A stretch of DNA of 64,000 nt from Arsenicicoccus piscis. GTDB lineage: Bacteria; Actinomycetota; Actinomycetes; Actinomycetales; Dermatophilaceae. Under the pieces are notes generated by a model. It saw only the letters and a program-made list of their open reading frames with translations. It searched no databases and was not told the origin of the DNA. Both the position numbers and the translations under genes were made by a program. The stretch spans positions 62,001-126,000 of the forward strand of contig NZ_JAKZHV010000010.1 of the NCBI RefSeq assembly GCF_022568835.1. Reading direction: 5' to 3'. This document shows positions 16,526 to 26,034 of this stretch, piece after piece; position 1 is the first letter of the stretch, and each line of letters starts with the position of its first letter.

Positions 16526-17449
16526 ATGGAGCTCCGTGACGTCGCCGCCGCTGCGGCCGTCGCGTGGCCGGCCGTCGTCGCGGCCCAGCTGGCGACCGCT
16601 GCGCAGGACGTGCTGGCAGGGGACGGGTCGGCGCCCGACGCGTCAGCACCGGACGATCTGGGGCCCTCGTGGTCGGCGGCCGCGGTGCCGCTGGGTCGCG
16701 ACCGCAGCGGTGCCGGTGACCTGCGCAGCGCGCTCCCGCTGCGGCTCGCGGCGGCTACGGGCGACGCGGTGCCCACCGTGGTCGACCGGCTTCTCGAGGC
16801 GCTCCGGCGGCAGGGGGAGCAGCCCGGCGCCATCGCCGACGTGCGGGTGGTCGGCGGGCTCCTGGAGCTGCGCGTCGACGACCGCGTCCTGGCGAGCGGG
16901 CTGCACGCCCTGGCTTCGGTAGACCTCCCGCGGGCCTCGTCGTCCCCGTCGCCGGCCCCAGCCCCCACCCTCGACGGACCGACGGCGTGGCGGCGGCGCG
17001 ACCGCAGCAACCCGGTCTACGCGGCCGCCCTGGCGCACGCGCGGTGCGTGCGCCGGCTCGCTCAGCCCGACGACGACCCACCCGACGACGACCCACCCCA
17101 TGACGACCTAGCCGAGGCCGACCGGGCCCTCGCCCTGCTCGCGCTGGAGACGCCGGCGGTCCTGCTGCAGGCGGGCGCGACCGACCCGGCCGACCGCACC
17201 GCCCCGGCCGACCACACCGGCCTGACCGACCACACAGGCCTGACCGACCACGTCCCCGCCGACGTGGACCAGCGGGTGATCGTGCGCCACCTCGAGGAGC
17301 TGGCGCGTGGCATCCTGGACCGGCTCGACCCGGCCCCCGGCGCGAGCGGCGCAGAGCGTGCCCCCGTGCCGCTGGTGACGGACGCGACCCGCTCGGCGCT
17401 CGCCCTCGGTCTGGCTGGGCTCGGCCGCCGAGCTGCGACGCGGCTGTAG
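16526..17449 (+). CDS. nrtL: ArgRS-related DALR anticodon-binding domain protein (NrtL-like)
   Basis: A 307-residue relative of arginyl-tRNA synthetase without the catalytic HIGH/KMSKS core. The C-terminal half has DALR-type helices (NPVYAAALAHARCVRRLA, then VIVRHLEELARGILDRL), and the N-terminal part resembles the Add1 region. A low-complexity insert (DDDPPDDDPPHDD and repeated LTDHTG) separates them and looks like a local expansion. Stand-alone proteins of this type sit just upstream of lysA in many actinobacteria and are called NrtL in streptomycetes. Function is unproven. It starts leaderless from TAGGAT. The 85-bp gap to lysA suggests co-transcription. Confidence 0.7.
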   Translation: MELRDVAAAAAVAWPAVVAAQLATAAQDVLAGDGSAPDASAPDDLGPSWSAAAVPLGRDRSGAGDLRSALPLRLAAATGDAVPTVVDRLLEALRRQGEQPGAIADVRVVGGLLELRVDDRVLASGLHALASVDLPRASSSPSPAPAPTLDGPTAWRRRDRSNPVYAAALAHARCVRRLAQPDDDPPDDDPPHDDLAEADRALALLALETPAVLLQAGATDPADRTAPADHTGLTDHTGLTDHVPADVDQRVIVRHLEELARGILDRLDPAPGASGAERAPVPLVTDATRSALALGLAGLGRRAATRL

Positions 17450-17534
17450 GCCCCGGCCCCAGGGCCGGACCGGGACCGGGACACGGACCAGCCAGCACCA
17501 CGAATCGTCAGCTCCCCGAAAGGCTTTCAGGCAC

Positions 17535-18965
17535 ATGCACGCACACGAGGCAGGCGCGCTCCACTCCGACGGCTACTCGGCCGCGCCGGACTGGCTGCCG
17601 TGGCCGACCGACCTGAACGCCCTCGAGCCCGAGCTCTGGCCGCGGCACACGACCCGCGACGCGGACGGTGCGCTGTCCCTGGGCGGGGTCGACGTGCGCG
17701 ACCTGGCGAAGGAGTTCGGCACCCCGGCCTACATCCTGGACGAGGACGACTTCCGTTGGCGAGCAAAGGAGTTCAAGCGTGCCTACGACGCGGCGTTCGC
17801 GCCGGTGTGTGGGGGGGCGGATGTCTTCTACGCCGGGAAGGCGTTCCTCACGACCCAGGTGGTGCGCTGGCTGGTCGAGGACGGGCTGAACCTCGACGTC
17901 TGCACGGGCGGCGAGCTCGCCGTCGCGATCCGCGGGGGCATGCCGGGTGAGCGGATCGGCCTGCACGGCAACAACAAGTCGCGCGCGGAGATCGAGGCCG
18001 CGCTGGACGCCGGGGTGGGCCGGATCATCGCCGACAGCTTCGACGAGCTCGACCGGATCGTCGAGATCGCCTCGGCCCGTGGGGTGGTCGCGCCCGTCAT
18101 GGTGCGCGTCACGGCGGGCGTGGAGGCGCACACGCACGAGTTCATCGCCACCGCGCACGAGGACCAGAAGTTCGGCTTCTCGCTCGCCGGCGGGCTCGCC
18201 TACAAGGCGTGCGAGCGCATCCTCGCCGAGCCGTCGCTGCGCCTGCTCGGCCTGCACAGCCACATCGGCTCGCAGATCTTCGAGACCAGCGGCTTCGAGC
18301 TGTCCGCGCGCCGGATCCTCGGCCTGCACGCCCGGGTCTCGCGCGAGCTCGGTCACGACATGCCCGAGCTCGACCTCGGCGGCGGGTTCGGCATCGCCTA
18401 CACGACCCAGCACCACCCGCTCGGCCCCGACCAGCTGGGCACCGAGACCGCCGAGATCGTCCGGCGCGAGTGCCAGGCCGAGGGGGTCGTGGCGCCGCGC
18501 GTCTCGATCGAGCCGGGCCGGGCCATCGCCGGTCCGTCGACCTGCACGCTCTACGAGGTGGGGACGGTCAAGCCGGTGGAGCTGGATGGCGGCGGGGTGC
18601 GGCTCTATGTCTCGGTCGACGGCGGGATGAGTGACAACATCCGCACCGCCCTCTACGGCGCCGACTACTCGTGCGCGCTCGCCAACCGTGCCTCCGAGGC
18701 GCCCCCGCAGATCGCCCGCGTCGTCGGGCGGCACTGCGAGAGCGGCGACATCATCGTGCGCGACCACTACCTGCCCGCGGACGTGCGCCCGGGCGACCTG
18801 ATCGCCGTGCCCGGCACCGGCGCCTACTGCCGGTCCATGGCGAGCCAGTACAACCACACCCCGCGCCCGCCCGTGGTCGCCGTCACGGACGGACGCGCCC
18901 GGGTCATCGTGCGCCGCGAGACGGTCCAGGACCTGCTCGCTCTCGACGTCGACGCGTCCGTCTGA
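17535..18965 (+). CDS. lysA: Diaminopimelate decarboxylase
   Basis: A PLP enzyme that makes L-lysine from meso-diaminopimelate. The PLP lysine is near residue 102 in VFYAGKAFLT. HSHIGSQI, LDLGGGFGIAY and EPGRAIAGPS form the barrel's phosphate and cofactor sites, and the C-terminal DGGMSDNIRTALYGADY supplies the partner-subunit active-site residues. Length (476 aa) is normal for the family. The ATG is preceded by GAAAGGC. The threonine-branch genes follow after about 100 bp, giving a DAP/aspartate-family block. Confidence 0.96.
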   Translation: MHAHEAGALHSDGYSAAPDWLPWPTDLNALEPELWPRHTTRDADGALSLGGVDVRDLAKEFGTPAYILDEDDFRWRAKEFKRAYDAAFAPVCGGADVFYAGKAFLTTQVVRWLVEDGLNLDVCTGGELAVAIRGGMPGERIGLHGNNKSRAEIEAALDAGVGRIIADSFDELDRIVEIASARGVVAPVMVRVTAGVEAHTHEFIATAHEDQKFGFSLAGGLAYKACERILAEPSLRLLGLHSHIGSQIFETSGFELSARRILGLHARVSRELGHDMPELDLGGGFGIAYTTQHHPLGPDQLGTETAEIVRRECQAEGVVAPRVSIEPGRAIAGPSTCTLYEVGTVKPVELDGGGVRLYVSVDGGMSDNIRTALYGADYSCALANRASEAPPQIARVVGRHCESGDIIVRDHYLPADVRPGDLIAVPGTGAYCRSMASQYNHTPRPPVVAVTDGRARVIVRRETVQDLLALDVDASV

Positions 18966-19018
18966 CGGCGCACGCTCGAGCCCCCCGGGCGTCCACGAGT
19001 AGAGACGTCCCCGTCCCG

Positions 19019-19024
19019 TAGGGT
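19019..19024 (+). promoter_or_regulatory. Candidate -10 of the hom-thrC-thrB operon
   Basis: TAGGGT lies about 45 bases before the hom start, in the 104-bp gap after lysA. No clear -35 and no leader peptide rich in Thr or Ile codons was seen, so control by ribosome-mediated attenuation is not supported. Confidence 0.3.
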
Positions 19025-19069
19025 GGACCTCCCGGCTCGGGCCCGCTGGCCCACGGGAGGATTCCGCAC

Positions 19070-20416
19070 GTGATCAAGGAGCAGAGCCCCACCATGGAGA
19101 GCGACAAGCAGACCCCCATCCGCATCGCGTTGCTCGGGTGCGGCGTGGTCGGTGGTGCGGTGGCGACCCTGCTCACGGCCAACGCCGCCGACCTGGCGGC
19201 CCGGGTGGGTCGCCCGCTGCAGCTCGTCGGGATCGGCGTGCGCCGGCTGGACCGCGACCGCGGCCTGGACCTCGACCCGGCGCTGTTCACCCTGGACTCC
19301 GAGGAGCTGGTCACCCGCGCCGACATCGTCGTCGAGGTCATCGGCGGCATCGAGCCGGCCCGCAGCTTGATCCTGCGGGCGTTCGAGCACGGGGCCTCGG
19401 TCGTCACGGCCAACAAGGCCCTCCTCGCCGAGGACGGTCCGACGCTCTACGCCGCCGCCGACGCGGCCGGCGTCGACCTCTACTACGAGGCGGCCGTCGC
19501 CGGCGCCATCCCGCTGCTGCGCCCGCTGCGCGAGTCCCTGGCCGGCGACGACGTCACCAAGGTGCTCGGCATCGTCAACGGCACCACCAACTACGTGCTC
19601 GACAAGATGGACTCCACCGGCGCCGGGTTCACCGAGGCCGTCGAGGCGGCCCAGGCGCTCGGCTACGCCGAGGCCGACCCGACCGCCGACGTCGAGGGCT
19701 TCGACGCCGCCGCCAAGGCGGCGATCCTCGCGAGCCTCGCGTTCCACACCCGGGTCAGCGCCCAGCAGGTCTACCGCGAGGGCATCACCGAGGTCAGCGC
19801 CGCCGACGTGCAGGCCGCCAAGGACATGGGCTGCGTCGTCAAGCTGCTCGCCATCTGCGAGCGCAGCGAGGACGGCGGCGTCGGCGTGCGGGTCCACCCG
19901 GCGATGATCCCGCGGACCCACCCGCTCGCCGGGGTGCGCGAGGCCTTCAACGCGGTCTTCGTCGAGGCCGACGCGGCCGGCGAGCTGATGTTCTACGGGC
20001 GCGGTGCCGGTGGCAACCCCACGGCGAGCGCCGTCCTCGGCGACCTGGTGGCGGTGGCCCGGCACCGGGTCGGAGGAGGCCGGGGGCCGGGGGAGTCCGC
20101 CTACGCCGACCTGCCCGTCCTCGACATGGGCGACTCGCGCACGCGCTACTTCGTCAGCCTAGACGTCGCCGACGAGCCAGGTGTGCTCGCCGCTGTCGCA
20201 ACGGTATTCGCCGACAACGCCGTCTCCATCGAGACGGTCCGCCAGCAGCAGGTCCGGGCGTCGGGCGACGACAGCTACGACGACGGGCAGCGCGCAGAGC
20301 TCGTGATCGTCACCCACGCGGCGCCCGACAGCGCGCTCGCGTCCACCGTCGAGACCCTCCTCGAGCTGCCCCAGGTGCACGAGGTGTCCTCCGTCATGCG
20401 AGTCGAAGGAGACTGA
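19070..20416 (+). CDS. hom: Homoserine dehydrogenase with C-terminal ACT domain
   Basis: Reduces aspartate semialdehyde to homoserine. A Rossmann motif (IALLGCGVVGGAVA) opens the protein, followed by the catalytic region with GIVNGTTNYVLDKM and EADPTADVEGFDAAAKAAILA, where the conserved Asp and Lys act. The last 90 residues form an ACT domain (YFVSLDVADEPGVLAAVATVF), the usual site of threonine feedback. The GTG start has GGGAGG nine bases ahead; an ATG eight codons later is an alternative. It is three bases from thrC, and the operon order hom-thrC-thrB is the common actinobacterial one. Confidence 0.96.
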   Translation: MIKEQSPTMESDKQTPIRIALLGCGVVGGAVATLLTANAADLAARVGRPLQLVGIGVRRLDRDRGLDLDPALFTLDSEELVTRADIVVEVIGGIEPARSLILRAFEHGASVVTANKALLAEDGPTLYAAADAAGVDLYYEAAVAGAIPLLRPLRESLAGDDVTKVLGIVNGTTNYVLDKMDSTGAGFTEAVEAAQALGYAEADPTADVEGFDAAAKAAILASLAFHTRVSAQQVYREGITEVSAADVQAAKDMGCVVKLLAICERSEDGGVGVRVHPAMIPRTHPLAGVREAFNAVFVEADAAGELMFYGRGAGGNPTASAVLGDLVAVARHRVGGGRGPGESAYADLPVLDMGDSRTRYFVSLDVADEPGVLAAVATVFADNAVSIETVRQQQVRASGDDSYDDGQRAELVIVTHAAPDSALASTVETLLELPQVHEVSSVMRVEGD

Positions 20417-20419
20417 CCC

Positions 20420-21517
20420 ATGGCCCACCAGTGGCGCGGCGTCATCAATGAGTACCGCGAGCGGCTGCCGCTGCTCGAGGGAGCCCCGACCATCACGCTG
20501 CACGAGGGTGGCACCCCGCTCATCGAGGCGGGTCACCTCTCCGACCTCGTCGGCGCGCAGGTCCACCTCAAGTACGAAGGGCTCAACCCCACCGGGTCGT
20601 TCAAGGACCGGGGGATGACCACGGCCATCTCGGTCGCGGCCGCGCAGGGGGCCAAGGCGGTCATCTGCGCGTCCACCGGCAACACCTCCGCGTCCGCGGC
20701 GGCCTACGCGACCAAGGCGGGCATGACCTGCGGCGTGCTGGTGCCGGACGGCAAGATCTCGCTCGGCAAGCTGAGCCAGGCCATCGCGCACGGCGCGACC
20801 CTGCTGCAGGTCGACGGCAACTTCGACGACTGCCTCACCCTCGCGCGCAAGCTCTCCGAGGCCTACCCGGTCGAGCTCGTGAACTCCGTCAACCCGGCGC
20901 GCATCGAGGGTCAGAAGACCGCGGCGTTCGAGATCGTCGACGCCCTGGGCGACGCCCCCGACATCCACTGCCTGCCCGTCGGCAACGCCGGCAACATCAC
21001 GGCGTACTGGCGCGGCTACGGCGAGTACACCACCGATGCCGTAGCCGCTCCCGGTGGCCCTGGGCCCGCCACGCACCGTCCGCGGATGTGGGGCTTCCAG
21101 GCGGCGGGTGCCGCCCCGATCGTGCTCGGTCACCCCGTGGACCAGCCCGAGACCATCGCCACCGCCATCCGGATCGGCAACCCGGCGTCGTGGCAGCAGG
21201 CCGAGGCCGCCCGCGACGAGAGCGACGGGGTGATCGACAAGGTCACCGACGAGCAGATCCTGCACGCCCACCGGCTGCTGTCGAGCAAGGAGGGCGTCTT
21301 CGTCGAGCCCGGCTCCGCCGCCTCCGTGGCCGGCCTGCTGCTCATGGCCGAGCGCGGGCTCGTGCCCGCTGGCGCGCGCATCGTCTGCACGGTCACCGGT
21401 CACGGCCTGAAGGACCCGCAGTGGGCCCTCAAAACCGCCGACGGCGACGAGGTCGTCCCCACCAAGGTGTCCGTGGACGCGGTGAGCGCAGCCACGGCCC
21501 TCGGCCTCGAGGGCTGA
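20420..21517 (+). CDS. thrC: Threonine synthase
   Basis: PLP fold-type II enzyme that converts O-phosphohomoserine to threonine. The PLP lysine is about K62 in [11 protein letters not shown]. The serine/asparagine loop is [14 protein letters not shown], and the phosphate-binding glycine loop [15 protein letters not shown]. Length (365 aa) fits the short actinobacterial form. The next gene (homoserine kinase) starts within 20 bases. Confidence 0.96.
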   Translation: MAHQWRGVINEYRERLPLLEGAPTITLHEGGTPLIEAGHLSDLVGAQVHLKYEGLNPTGSFKDRGMTTAISVAAAQGAKAVICASTGNTSASAAAYATKAGMTCGVLVPDGKISLGKLSQAIAHGATLLQVDGNFDDCLTLARKLSEAYPVELVNSVNPARIEGQKTAAFEIVDALGDAPDIHCLPVGNAGNITAYWRGYGEYTTDAVAAPGGPGPATHRPRMWGFQAAGAAPIVLGHPVDQPETIATAIRIGNPASWQQAEAARDESDGVIDKVTDEQILHAHRLLSSKEGVFVEPGSAASVAGLLLMAERGLVPAGARIVCTVTGHGLKDPQWALKTADGDEVVPTKVSVDAVSAATALGLEG

Positions 21518-21535
21518 GCCGCGTTGTCGGGCTCC

Positions 21536-22513
21536 ATGTCGAGCAGCGAGTCGATGGCGGCGCCCGGTCCGGGGCCGCTGCCCGAGGGCCTCGCCGTGCG
21601 GGTCCGGGTGCCGGCGAGCAGCGCCAACCTGGGTCCGGGCTTCGACTCGGTCGGGCTCGGCCTCGGGGTCTATGACGAGTACCACGTGACGGTGACCGGC
21701 GAGTCGCTGGTCATCGACGTGACCGGCGAGGGCGCCGAGGAGGTGCCGCGCGACGGCCGCCACCTGGTCTACCGCTGTCTCGCGCTGGGGCTGACGCGGC
21801 TCGGCGTGCCGGTGCCGGCCGGTCTACGGCTGACCTGCCGCAACGCGGTGCCGCACGGGCGGGGGATGGGCTCGTCGGCGACTGCGGCCGTCGCCGGCTT
21901 CGCGGCCGCGTCGGCCCTCGTGTCCCTCGCCGTCGACGGCACGGGCGAGGTCGACCTGGACTTCTGCAACGACCTCGCCGGTGAGGTCGAGGGCCACCCC
22001 GACAACTCCAGCGCCGCGGTCTTCGGCGGGCTGACCGTCTCATGGTCGGACCACCCGCCCGCCGTCACGCCGGTGCGCACGGTGCGCCTCGACCTGCACC
22101 CCGACGTCGTGCCGGTGGTGCTCGTCCCGGACGCCCAGCTGGCCACGGCCACCGCCCGCGCCGTGCTGCCCGGTGAGGTGCCGCTCAAGGACGCGGCGCT
22201 CGGCGCCGGACGCGCCGCGCTGCTGGTCGAGGCCGCGACCCGGCGCCCCGAGCTGCTGCTGCCCGCGACCCGGGACTGGCTGCACCAGGAGTATCGCCGC
22301 CGCGCCTACCCCACCTCGATGGCGCTGCTGGACACCCTGCGTGAGCGCGGGCTCGCCGCGACCATCAGCGGTGCCGGGCCCACCGTGCTGGTCCTGGCCG
22401 AGCGCGAGCACGTGCCCTCGGTGCTGGACCTCTCGCTGCCCCCGGGGTGGCGCGCGCTGACCCCTGGGGTCGCCGAGCACGGTGCCACCGCGACCGTGTT
22501 GCCCTCGGTCTGA
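21536..22513 (+). CDS. thrB: Homoserine kinase (GHMP family)
   Basis: Phosphorylates homoserine, which feeds thrC. GHMP motif 1 is PASSANLGPGFDSVGLGLG near the N-terminus, motif 2 is PHGRGMGSSATAAVAGFAA around residue 105 and the C-terminal motif is ATISGAGPTVLVLA. Start choice is uncertain: TTG 21524, ATG 21536 and ATG 21554 are all in frame without a clear ribosome site, so coupling to thrC translation is likely. It closes the threonine operon. Confidence 0.93.
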   Translation: MSSSESMAAPGPGPLPEGLAVRVRVPASSANLGPGFDSVGLGLGVYDEYHVTVTGESLVIDVTGEGAEEVPRDGRHLVYRCLALGLTRLGVPVPAGLRLTCRNAVPHGRGMGSSATAAVAGFAAASALVSLAVDGTGEVDLDFCNDLAGEVEGHPDNSSAAVFGGLTVSWSDHPPAVTPVRTVRLDLHPDVVPVVLVPDAQLATATARAVLPGEVPLKDAALGAGRAALLVEAATRRPELLLPATRDWLHQEYRRRAYPTSMALLDTLRERGLAATISGAGPTVLVLAEREHVPSVLDLSLPPGWRALTPGVAEHGATATVLPSV

Positions 22514-22858
22514 CCCGGGGCGTGCGTGTCGCGCTGCTGTCTCGCCCCACGGAAAAACGCGCGTCTGGGGTGGGGCGATGCAGGTCAGAGCGGGGAATGG
22601 TGGTATTTTTGAGTTGTTGGCAGTGCATGTGCCGTGACGGCCACCGTCGTGACTGACGGGAAACGGTCCGGATCTCGAGGCGCAGCTGCCGCTCCACTCC
22701 TTCCTTCTGGTGCACCACGACCTCACTCGCGTGAGCAGGGTCGCCAGGCGGGGGCGTACCCAGAGCCCATCTCAGCCCTGTCATCGCTGAGCGGCTCACA
22801 CGTGGCCTTGGTGACCTTGCCGGCCAACGACATCGAGCGAGGGGAAGGAACCTTCGTG
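22514..22858 (+). promoter_or_regulatory. Long leader region of rho
   Basis: About 345 bp without a supported gene. A TATTTT at 22604-22609 in an otherwise GC-rich stretch is the best -10 candidate, which would give a leader of about 245 nt. The rho frame is open through the leader as far as 22634, but the strong AAGGA site just before 22859 marks the real start. A long leader suits the autoregulation known for rho genes. Confidence 0.45.
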
Positions 22859-24973
22859 ATGGACCTCATCGAGCTCTCGGCCCAGGGCGGCGACGCCGCA
22901 GCGGGCGAGGCTCCCAAGCGCACTGGTGCACTGAGCGCCATGCGTCTGTCCGAGCTGCAGCAGGTGGCCAACGAGCTGGGCATCTCCGGCACCGCCAAGA
23001 TGCGCAAGAGCGATCTGCTCACCGCCATCCGGGAGCGCCGCTCCGGCGGCTCTGCAGCCAGCACCCAGAGCGCCCCGACGCAGCGGGACACCACCGACGA
23101 GCGTGGCGCGACCTCCGAGCAGGGCGGCACCCGGCGCACCCGACGCGCCGGCGCGCCCGCAGGAGCGCCCACCTCCGGTGGCCAGCAGACCTCCGACCAG
23201 ACTTCCCGGCCGGCCGCGCAGCAGGACTCGGGCTCCGGCCCCGCCGACCGCGCGGGTGCTGAGCAGGCGGTCGAGGAGGCCCTGGCGCGCCGCGCTCAGC
23301 AGGCCCACCAGGACGAGCCGGGCAGCGCGCGCACCGACAGCGCCGACCGCACCGAGCGCGGTGACCGCAGTGACCGCAGCAACCGGGACCGGTCGGGTCG
23401 CGGCGAGCGCTCGGGCGAAAACGGCGACCAGTCGCGCTCGCGTGACAACGACCGCGACGGCAGCCGCGACTCCCAGAACGCCGGCCAGCGCAACCGCCAG
23501 CAGGGCCAGCAGCGGGACGGCCAGCAGCGTGACGGTCAGCAGGGCCAGCAGCGCGATGGCCAGCAGGGCCAGCAGCGCGACCGGCAGAACCGCGACGGCA
23601 ACCGTGACAACCAGCGCGACAACCAGCAGCGCGACAACCAGCAGCGGGACCGTCAGCGGGACAACAACCGCGACAACCGTGACAACCAGCGCGACGACGA
23701 GCCCGGTGGTCGGCGGCGCAACCGCAACCGGAACCGCGACCGCAAGCGTCGGGGCCGTGGCGAGGACTACCAGGGCCTGCAGGGCCAGGAGGTCGAGACC
23801 TACACCGAGGACGACGTGCTCGTGCCGGTGGCCGGGATCGTCGACCTGCACGACAACTACGCGTTCGTGCGCACGTCCGGCTACCTGCCCGGCCCCAACG
23901 ACGTCTACGTGCCGCTCGGGATGGTCAAGAAGCTCGGCCTGCGCAAGGGCGACGCGGTCCAGGGCGCCGTCAAGGCCAACCGGGACGACCAGGGCGGCCA
24001 GCAGAGCGGCAACCGAGCCAAGTTCAACGCGCTCGTGCGGGTCGACGCCGTCAACGGCAAGGACCCGGAGGAGGCGCGCAACCGCGCCGAGTTCAACAGC
24101 CTCACCCCGCTCTACCCGCAGGAGCGGCTGCGCCTGGAGAACCCGCAGAACAACCTGACCACCCGGATCATCGACCTCGTCGCCCCGATCGGGAAGGGCC
24201 AGCGCGGTCTGCTCGTCAGCCCGCCCAAGGCCGGCAAGACGATGATGCTGCAGGCGATCGCCAACGCGATCACCACCAACAACCCCGAGGTCCACCTCAT
24301 GGTCGTGCTCGTCGACGAGCGTCCCGAGGAGGTCACGGACATGCAGCGCACCGTCCGCGGCGAGGTCATCGCCTCGACCTTCGACCGGCCCGCGGGCGAC
24401 CACACCACGGTCGCCGAGCTGGCGATCGAGCGGGCCAAGCGCCTGGTCGAGCTCGGGCACGACGTCGTCGTGCTGCTCGACGGCATCACCCGCCTGGGCC
24501 GTGCCTACAACCTCGCGGCCCCCGCGAGCGGGCGCATCCTCTCCGGTGGTGTCGACTCGGCCGCGCTCTACCCGCCGAAGAAGTTCTTCGGTGCGGCGCG
24601 CAACATCGAGCACGGCGGCTCGCTGACGATCCTCGCCACGGCCCTGGTCGAGACCGGGTCGAAGATGGACGAGGTGATCTTCGAGGAGTTCAAGGGCACC
24701 GGCAACATGGAGCTCAAGCTGTCGCGCGAGCTGTCCAACCGCCGGATCTACCCCGCGGTGGACGTCAACGCGTCGGGCACCCGACGCGAGGACATCCTGA
24801 TGTCCGCCGAGGAGCTCAAGATCATGTGGAAGCTGCGCCGCGTCCTCGCCGCGCTGGACAACCAGCAGGGCCTGGAGCTGCTCCTGGACCGCATCAAGAA
24901 GACCTCCACCAACATGGAGTTCCTTATGCAGGTGCAGAAGACCACGCCGGGTGCGCTCGGCTCCGACGACTAG
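22859..24973 (+). CDS. rho: Transcription termination factor Rho with large disordered insert
   Basis: Hexameric RNA helicase that ends transcription. The order is a Rho_N SAP-like head ([27 protein letters not shown]), then an insert of roughly 250 residues almost wholly of R, D, N, Q, G, S and E with repeats of RDGQQ and RDNQ. Next come the RNA-binding CSD ([20 protein letters not shown]), Walker A ([10 protein letters not shown]), Walker B ([18 protein letters not shown]), and the Q- and R-loop region ([15 protein letters not shown]). It has 704 residues against about 419 in E. coli. Such inserts are usual in actinobacterial Rho, where they add RNA affinity. The ATG follows AAGGA by about nine bases. 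Confidence 0.97.
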   Translation: MDLIELSAQGGDAAAGEAPKRTGALSAMRLSELQQVANELGISGTAKMRKSDLLTAIRERRSGGSAASTQSAPTQRDTTDERGATSEQGGTRRTRRAGAPAGAPTSGGQQTSDQTSRPAAQQDSGSGPADRAGAEQAVEEALARRAQQAHQDEPGSARTDSADRTERGDRSDRSNRDRSGRGERSGENGDQSRSRDNDRDGSRDSQNAGQRNRQQGQQRDGQQRDGQQGQQRDGQQGQQRDRQNRDGNRDNQRDNQQRDNQQRDRQRDNNRDNRDNQRDDEPGGRRRNRNRNRDRKRRGRGEDYQGLQGQEVETYTEDDVLVPVAGIVDLHDNYAFVRTSGYLPGPNDVYVPLGMVKKLGLRKGDAVQGAVKANRDDQGGQQSGNRAKFNALVRVDAVNGKDPEEARNRAEFNSLTPLYPQERLRLENPQNNLTTRIIDLVAPIGKGQRGLLVSPPKAGKTMMLQAIANAITTNNPEVHLMVVLVDERPEEVTDMQRTVRGEVIASTFDRPAGDHTTVAELAIERAKRLVELGHDVVVLLDGITRLGRAYNLAAPASGRILSGGVDSAALYPPKKFFGAARNIEHGGSLTILATALVETGSKMDEVIFEEFKGTGNMELKLSRELSNRRIYPAVDVNASGTRREDILMSAEELKIMWKLRRVLAALDNQQGLELLLDRIKKTSTNMEFLMQVQKTTPGALGSDD

Positions 24974-24987
24974 CTCGACCCAAAGCC

Positions 24988-25016
24988 GCTGCCCCAAGGC
25001 CCCGCCTTGGGGCAGC
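24988..25016 (+). terminator. Terminator downstream of rho
   Basis: A perfect 12-bp stem, GCTGCCCCAAGG/CCTTGGGGCAGC with a five-base loop, starts 14 bases after the stop. There is no strong U-run. Confidence 0.75.
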
Positions 25017-25089
25017 GCGCGTTATCCTCACCGCGGGCGACGCCATTCCGGCCACCTGCACCGTGGGCCACACCGAGCCAGGGGGATTC

Positions 25090-26034
25090 GTGAGTCACCG
25101 TGTCTGCTACGTCGTCATGTGTCACAGCAGGCCCGACGCCGTGCTGCGTCTCGTCCGCCGCATCCGGGAGCTGTCGCCGACGGCCGACGTGCTGGTGCGC
25201 TTCGACGTGGACGACCTGATCACCGACGAGCAGGCCGCCGCAGCCGGAGCGTCCCTGCTGCGCAGCCAGATCCCCGTCTCGTGGGGCGCGTGGTCGATGG
25301 TGGAGGCCGAGCTCGAGGCGTTCCGGGTGGCCACCGAGCGGTTCGACCCAGACCATGTCGTCCTCGTCTCCGGGACGGACTATCCCGTGCGGGACCTCGC
25401 CGCCTGGGAGCGCGAGGTCGCGGCCCAGGGCGACGACGCGTGGGTGGCGATGGACGAGCCCGCAGACCCCACGATCGGCTCGCACTCCTGGCGGGTGCTG
25501 CGGAGCCGGACCTTCCCCGGGTCGCTGGCCGCCGCGGCGATCCACCGCGGTGTCCTGGCGGTCGGGCGGCTCAGCGGCCGGCGCCTGCTCGTCCTGGTCA
25601 ACACCGACGCGGGCATCTGGTGCGTCGGGCGCCGTCGACCGGCCGGCGAGGCGCGGTCCTTCGTCAAGGCGTCCCAGTGGGTCACCTTGTCGCGCAACGC
25701 GATCCAGGTGCTGCTCGACACGCAGGCCCAGGGCGGCCCGCTGGTCGACTTCCTCTCCACGACCCGCATCCCCGACGAGATCTTCGTGCCGACCGTGCTG
25801 AGCGATGACCCTCGGGTGAGCGTCCGCTCACGGCCGACCACGCACGCGTCGTTCGCGTCCGGTCTACCGAGTCCTGACCCGGTCGACGCCCAGGTGATCG
25901 CCGACGCCGTCGCCGCGGGCGCGGTGTTCGTGCGCAAGGTCGACCCCGACGCCAGCGCGGAGCTGATCGCGACCGCGGACGCCGCCGCACGGTCTACGAC
26001 GTCGACGCAGGGCGAGGTCGATCGTCAGGCCTGA
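25090..26034 (+). CDS. GT14-like glycosyltransferase (core-2/I-branching enzyme fold)
   Basis: A 314-residue cytosolic protein. The N-terminus (HRVCYVVMCHSRPDAVLRLV), VLVSGTDYPVRDL around residue 95 and IPDEIFVPTVL near residue 235 match beta-1,6-N-acetylglucosaminyltransferase-like proteins (GT14). In that family the SG.DYP and DE.F..T motifs mark the donor site and the catalytic Glu. The GTG start follows AGGGGGA. It reads convergently into the transglutaminase gene with a 10-bp overlap of the 3' ends. Substrate is unknown; bacterial members usually decorate surface glycans. Confidence 0.75.
   Translation: MSHRVCYVVMCHSRPDAVLRLVRRIRELSPTADVLVRFDVDDLITDEQAAAAGASLLRSQIPVSWGAWSMVEAELEAFRVATERFDPDHVVLVSGTDYPVRDLAAWEREVAAQGDDAWVAMDEPADPTIGSHSWRVLRSRTFPGSLAAAAIHRGVLAVGRLSGRRLLVLVNTDAGIWCVGRRRPAGEARSFVKASQWVTLSRNAIQVLLDTQAQGGPLVDFLSTTRIPDEIFVPTVLSDDPRVSVRSRPTTHASFASGLPSPDPVDAQVIADAVAAGAVFVRKVDPDASAELIATADAAARSTTSTQGEVDRQA

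Noticed and set aside
18966-19069. Threonine/isoleucine attenuator before hom
   Set aside because: No leader peptide with regulatory codons and no alternative hairpins were seen in the 104-bp gap.
22634-22858. Longer rho start at 22634
   Set aside because: The extension has no conserved sequence, and a strong ribosome site directly precedes the ATG at 22859.
22796-24997. Long minus-strand open frame opposite rho (over 700 codons)
   Set aside because: It mirrors the codon structure of rho; the low-complexity Leu/Val/Ala product has no recognisable motif. Similar shadows at 2043-4265, 4073-6313, 31682-33820 and 37565-39190 were rejected for the same reason.
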